9,945 bases of DNA from Bin87 sp964347975 (GTDB taxonomy: Bacteria > Chloroflexota > Dehalococcoidia > Lucifugimonadales > UBA3495). The stretch's first letter is position 1. Every line of letters begins with the position of its first letter. Location of the stretch: the NCBI GenBank assembly GCA_964347975.1, contig CAYGAY010000061.1, positions 1 to 9,945 on the forward strand, given 5' to 3'. The notes below the pieces were generated by a model. It worked only from the letters and a program-made list of their open reading frames with translations. It did no database searches and was not told the DNA's origin. Shown one piece after another: positions 6,929-9,945 of this stretch. The translations under genes and the position numbers were made by a program.

Positions 6929-8017
6929 CTAGCCGCCGTCGGTATCCGCGCTGCCCACCGTCAGGGTGGCGCCGGAAAGAACGGGCCGAGTGAAATCGTC
7001 GCAGTCAAGGACCGCCGGCGCCACGCCGGAATCCCGTCGCCTGCCCTCGTTCGCTATGACGATTTCCATGATTGCGGAGGCCAACTCCGCCGGGTTGTGC
7101 CGGATGAAAACCCCGGGAGCCAACAGAGGGTGTTCCACGATCCGCCCCGCCATAGTCAGGGATTCCGCCACGTCCAACTCCACGGGAAACTGTCCCTCCG
7201 CCGCGTAGCGATCCAGCAGCCGCCCGGGGATGGGCGTGTTGTTCGCCAGCAGGAAGTCCAGCGGTTGACGCGTTCCCAGATAGTCCGTGAGCAACGCCAG
7301 AAAATCCGAGGTATGGAACCCCCTGCTCTCATTGGGCTTGGTCATCAGGTTACAGACGTGTATCTTCACCGCGGCCGATTCGTTAATGGCCTGCGCCACG
7401 TCCTCCACCAGCAGGTTGGGCAGCACGCTGGTGAAAATGTCGCCGGGGCCGAGGATGATAGCGTTGGCGGAAGCGATAGCGTCCAAAACCGGCGGATAGA
7501 CGTACGCCTTGGGATCAAGATAAATGTAGTCGATGGCGACATCAAGGTTGTCGTCCCGCAGGTCAATAGCCGCTTCTCCCACCAATTCAGAGCCGTCAAC
7601 CAAACGGGCGCAAAGCGTTGATCTGGTGAGAGTTACCGGCAGCACCGTGCCGCGTATCCCCAGGATGCGGGCCGCCTCGTCAATTGCGGTAATGGTATCC
7701 CCGGTGACTTCGGTAAGCGCGGCCAGCAGCAGGTTGCCGAAGCTGTGACCGTTCAAACCTTCTCCGGCGGAAAAGCGGTAATCGAAGAGCTGGCGCATCA
7801 GGTTAGACTCCGCCGAGTCGTCCGCCAGCGCCATCAGGCATCGTCGCAGGTCTCCGGGCGGCAGGTGGCCCAATTCGTCGCGCAGGCGTCCGCTGCTGCC
7901 TCCGCTGTCCGTCATTGCGACCACGGCGGTCAGGTTGCAATCGCAGGAGCGCAAGCCGGTCAGGGTGGTATGGTTGCCGGCGCCGCCGCCGACTACAACG
8001 ATATTCTTTCTGCTCAT
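6929..8017 (-). CDS. yvcK: YvcK/GlmR (CofD-like) UDP-sugar-binding regulator
   Basis: Member of the YvcK/CofD-like family. In Firmicutes, YvcK (GlmR) binds UDP-GlcNAc, is needed on gluconeogenic carbon sources and stimulates GlmS to feed peptidoglycan synthesis. The 362-aa protein is slightly longer than typical. Visible motifs are the Rossmann-like NIVVVGGGAGN (5-15), MTDSGGSSGRLRDELG (35-50), LPPGDLRRCL (52-61), GHSFGNLLLAAL (90-101), ILGPGDIFTSVLPNLLV (188-203-range) and VCNLMTKPNESRGF (221-234). The first loop reads GGGAGN where many relatives have GGGTG. I prefer YvcK to a true CofD (F420 biosynthesis) because the ASP/TNLM region and general layout are YvcK-like and no F420 genes are nearby. 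The ATG start lacks a strong Shine-Dalgarno box. It is the first gene of the yvcK-glmS-uppP operon, served by the promoter at 8088-8117. Confidence 0.93.
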   Translation of the reverse strand: MSRKNIVVVGGGAGNHTTLTGLRSCDCNLTAVVAMTDSGGSSGRLRDELGHLPPGDLRRCLMALADDSAESNLMRQLFDYRFSAGEGLNGHSFGNLLLAALTEVTGDTITAIDEAARILGIRGTVLPVTLTRSTLCARLVDGSELVGEAAIDLRDDNLDVAIDYIYLDPKAYVYPPVLDAIASANAIILGPGDIFTSVLPNLLVEDVAQAINESAAVKIHVCNLMTKPNESRGFHTSDFLALLTDYLGTRQPLDFLLANNTPIPGRLLDRYAAEGQFPVELDVAESLTMAGRIVEHPLLAPGVFIRHNPAELASAIMEIVIANEGRRRDSGVAPAVLDCDDFTRPVLSGATLTVGSADTDGG

Positions 8018-8087
8018 AAACCAGCCGGAGGTTATTGAATTAGCCGAAAGATGCTTATGCGCGAACTCCCGGGGGCAAACCTTTAGC

Positions 8088-8117
8088 AGTGTACGAACAC
8101 CCCTGCGGGAATGTCAA
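8088..8117 (-). promoter_or_regulatory. sigma70-type promoter of the yvcK-glmS-uppP operon
   Basis: On the minus strand a perfect -35 box TTGACA (8117-8112) is followed after 18 nt by TACACT (8093-8088), a 4/6 match to TATAAT. The expected start of transcription is near 8081, giving a 5' leader of about 64 nt before the yvcK ATG. The promoter lies in the only sizeable intergenic gap upstream of the operon, just downstream of the inverted-repeat element. Confidence 0.65.
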
Positions 8118-8123
8118 CCGGCT

Positions 8124-8270
8124 CATGCGTACCTACTTTCCGCAAACTGTCATGGCGAGCGTAGCGTGGCAATCTCGTTGTCGAAGGATCCGTCGCTCAG
8201 CCGGCGAGATTGTCCGATTTGTGAAAGATCAGGCTGCGCTCCTCGCAATGACAAAGTAGGCGCGCGTTAG
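8124..8270. repeat. MITE-like imperfect inverted-repeat element
   Basis: An imperfect palindromic element fills most of the gap between the GMC gene and the yvcK promoter. The left arm begins TGTCATGGCGAG (8148) and the right arm, read in reverse, begins TGTCATTGCGAG (8253), matching at 11 of 12 positions. Outside these, CCTACTTT (8132-8139) pairs with AAAGTAGG (8253-8260), and weaker symmetry continues to about 8124/8270. The left side has roughly 9 extra bases between the outer and inner repeats. Inside, CAATCTCG (8170-8177) pairs with CGAGATTG (8205-8212) across a 27-nt loop. The words TCATTGCGAGGAGCGCAGC and GCAATCTCG resemble dispersed non-coding repeats common in many bacteria, including Dehalococcoidia. 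It has no coding capacity. It could also fold as a transcript hairpin beyond the GMC gene, but there is no U tract. Confidence 0.75.
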
Positions 8271-8302
8271 GGCCATCCGGGCTTTATGTGTATCCGGAAG
8301 CG

Positions 8303-9847
8303 CTATCGCCTCTCCCGTATGAAGTCGGCGGCCCGCTCCGCCATCATGATGATCGTCGCGTTGGTGTTAGCGCGAACTATGTCGGGCATCGCTGAGGCGT
8401 CAATGACCCGCAGGCCGTCCAGTCCATGAACACGGCAATATTGGTCCACCACCGCCGTCGGGTCCGATGCCTGCCCCATCTTGCAGGTGACTGAAGCGTG
8501 CCCGGCGATGCCGGCGTTCTGCTGCAGCCAGGCGTCCAGCGCGTCGTCGTCGGCCAGGTCAGCGTTGGTGGGCGACAAGCGTTCCGCCAGCAGGTCGGCG
8601 AAGGCGGGATGCTCAAAGATTGCGACGGTGCGCCGGACGGCATCGCGGAAGCGGGGGAGGTCGCGAGGGTCGGTGAGGGAGCGAAAGTCCAGATGGGGCT
8701 GCACCGATACATCGGCGGAGGTGAGCGTCAGCAGTCCCTCGCTGTAGGGGTATTCCAGACGGCAGCCGATGCGAATATCGGGGGCGTGCCGGCTTTCGGG
8801 ATAGGAGGTGGTGGGCTGCACCTGGATGTCGTTGCGCTGGGATGAGCCGTTGGCGGTGAAACGCAGCCCTACCTGGTTCCGGGGCGCATCCGGGGACAGG
8901 TGATGGTCGGGTTGCGAACGGTACACGATGGACACCGAGGGATGGTTCTTCATGCTGCGCCCCACGCCGGGCAGGTCGTGAACCGGGTCGATCCCCAGCG
9001 GGCGCAGCTCATCAGCCGGTCCGACGCCGGACAACAGCAGCAGTTGCGGCGATGCGATTGCGCCGGCCGCCAGTATGATTTCCGAGCCTTCGACCACGAA
9101 CGTCGCATCGCCGCTCTCGACCTCCACGCCAACCGCTCGTGGCGAGCCGGTCGAACCACGGTCAAACCGGATCCGACGCGCCAGCGCATTGGCCCGGATG
9201 GTCAGGTTCAGCCGGTGGCGGCAGGCGTCCAGATAAGTGATGGCCGTGCTCATCCGCACGCCGCCAGGGTTGTTCAGCGGCATCTGTCCGACCCCGGCGC
9301 CGTCGGGGTGGTTCATATCCGGGTCATCAGGAAACCCGGCGTCCCGGCATGCCTGGTAGAAAGCCGCCTGCAAAGGCAGCCATGCGTCCCGGACGTGTCG
9401 CCATATCGGGATCGGGCCGTCGTTGCCGTGAAAGTCGTCCCGTATGTCGGCGTCGTTCTCCAGCCGGCGGAAGTAGGGCAGGGTTTTCCGGTAGTCCCAC
9501 TCGTCGTTGCCGGCGGCGGCCCAGGCGTCGAAGTCCTCGGGCATACCGCGCAGCATTATCTGATGGTTGATCGCGCTGCTGCCCCCGGTCACCTTGCCCC
9601 GGGCCACGTGGAGCGGACGCGGTTGCTGGGGCGTGGACTGTCCCACCAGCGACCAGTTGTGCGCCGCGCCCTCTTCCGATGCGGCCTGGTTCATATCGTG
9701 CTTCAACTCAGCCGGCAGCAGCGCCGGGTCCGGGTAGTCCGGCCCGGCTTCCAGCAGCAGCGCCGAGCAGGCCGAGTCCGCCGACAGCCGGTTTGCCAGC
9801 ACGCAGCCGGCCGACCCGGCGCCCACGATGATAACGTCGTACTTCAT
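8303..9847 (-). CDS. GMC-family FAD-dependent oxidoreductase (choline dehydrogenase-like)
   Basis: Flavoprotein alcohol/sugar/amine-alcohol oxidoreductase of the GMC family; substrate unknown. The 514-aa protein begins with the FAD-binding motif DVIIVGAGSAGCVLANRLS (4-22), with LLLEAGPDYPD after it. GMC signature 1 is seen as ARGKVTGGSSAINHQIMLRG (residues about 82-101) and signature 2 as GAIASPQLLLLSGVGP in the middle. The C-terminal substrate/FAD segment contains GHASVTCKMG with the likely catalytic His450, and RANTNATIIMMAERAADFI with Asn494 as the usual second active-site position. There is no signal peptide or twin-arginine motif, so it is probably cytoplasmic. It stands apart: its promoter lies in 9902-9931, and downstream a hairpin repeat separates it from yvcK. 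Family is certain; 'choline dehydrogenase' would be an over-call because no betaine aldehyde dehydrogenase or transporter is present. Confidence 0.95.
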   Translation of the reverse strand: MKYDVIIVGAGSAGCVLANRLSADSACSALLLEAGPDYPDPALLPAELKHDMNQAASEEGAAHNWSLVGQSTPQQPRPLHVARGKVTGGSSAINHQIMLRGMPEDFDAWAAAGNDEWDYRKTLPYFRRLENDADIRDDFHGNDGPIPIWRHVRDAWLPLQAAFYQACRDAGFPDDPDMNHPDGAGVGQMPLNNPGGVRMSTAITYLDACRHRLNLTIRANALARRIRFDRGSTGSPRAVGVEVESGDATFVVEGSEIILAAGAIASPQLLLLSGVGPADELRPLGIDPVHDLPGVGRSMKNHPSVSIVYRSQPDHHLSPDAPRNQVGLRFTANGSSQRNDIQVQPTTSYPESRHAPDIRIGCRLEYPYSEGLLTLTSADVSVQPHLDFRSLTDPRDLPRFRDAVRRTVAIFEHPAFADLLAERLSPTNADLADDDALDAWLQQNAGIAGHASVTCKMGQASDPTAVVDQYCRVHGLDGLRVIDASAMPDIVRANTNATIIMMAERAADFIRERR

Positions 9848-9901
9848 GGGGCGATGATACCACTAATGGTCTGGCAGAGTGCGGGAGCGAAAGCAAACGG
9901 C

Positions 9902-9931
9902 ATTATATCATCATTCATAATACTATGTCGG
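9902..9931 (-). promoter_or_regulatory. promoter of the GMC oxidoreductase gene
   Basis: A perfect -10 box TATAAT (9907-9902, minus strand) is preceded at 18-nt spacing by CCGACA (9931-9926), a 4/6 match to TTGACA. The predicted leader is about 48 nt and contains a small symmetric sequence ACCATTAGTGGT (9870-9859). There is no clear Shine-Dalgarno box before the ATG at 9847. The surrounding sequence is locally AT-rich compared with the genes. Confidence 0.6.
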
Positions 9932-9933
9932 GG

Positions 9934-9939
9934 TTGACA
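9934..9939 (+). promoter_or_regulatory. possible -35 box of a divergent promoter cut by the window edge
   Basis: A perfect TTGACA lies on the plus strand 6 bases from the end of the window, directed away from the GMC gene. If a -10 box follows beyond position 9945, this gap is a divergent promoter region. Only the hexamer is visible, so this is weak. Confidence 0.2.
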
Positions 9940-9945
9940 TTTTCT

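Noticed and set aside
8276..8298. Possible terminator after the GMC gene (TCCGG/CCGGA, 5-bp stem, 13-nt loop)
   Set aside because: The stem is short and no U tract follows, so it does not meet the pattern of an intrinsic terminator.
8900..9937. Long plus-strand open frame of 345 codons opposite the GMC gene
   Set aside because: It is antisense to a clear GMC oxidoreductase with all family motifs; its composition (His/Gln/Arg-rich) is that of a shadow frame in GC-rich DNA.

Overview
The window holds eight protein-coding genes, all on the minus strand, so transcription runs from high to low coordinates. The DNA is GC-rich (roughly 60% by eye) and densely coding. I see no tRNA, rRNA, CRISPR array, transposase, phage gene or toxin/defence gene. 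A GC-rich bacterium fits, and Chloroflexota (Dehalococcoidia/SAR202-like) is my best guess. It rests on the flavour of the ThrB, GlmS and YvcK proteins, a TreT-type glycosyltransferase, a GMC oxidoreductase, and a dispersed hairpin repeat of the 'TCATTGCGAG...GCAATCTCG' kind. This placement is inference, not proof.

Layout in the direction of transcription. (1) A GMC-family FAD oxidoreductase (9847-8303) stands alone behind its own promoter near the right edge. (2) A 285-bp intergenic region (8018-8302) carries an imperfect inverted-repeat, MITE-like element and a convincing sigma70-type promoter. (3) That promoter faces a tight cell-envelope operon, yvcK/glmR - glmS - uppP (8017-4197), with gaps of only 17 and 12 bp. 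GlmS makes glucosamine-6-phosphate for UDP-GlcNAc. YvcK/GlmR is known in Firmicutes as a UDP-GlcNAc-responsive activator of GlmS. UppP recycles the undecaprenyl carrier used by peptidoglycan synthesis. (4) A TreT-like trehalose synthase/glycosyltransferase (4121-2778) follows after 75 bp and may have its own promoter and a downstream TTG start. (5) A second probable operon has an extended -10 box so close to the first start codon that its transcript would be nearly leaderless. It encodes an unrecognised small membrane protein (2688-2242), a phosphonoacetate-hydrolase-like alkaline-phosphatase-superfamily enzyme (2205-1102) and homoserine kinase ThrB (1070-147, TTG start). A further minus-strand gene may start at the very left edge (ATG at 3-1).

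Most of the window is core or housekeeping metabolism. The points most worth a second look are the direct operonic coupling of yvcK to its presumed target glmS, the phosphonoacetate-hydrolase-like gene between a novel membrane protein and thrB, the near-leaderless promoter with an adjoining 14-bp perfect palindrome, and the hairpin repeat next to the yvcK promoter. I found no convincing evidence of an entirely new multi-gene system.
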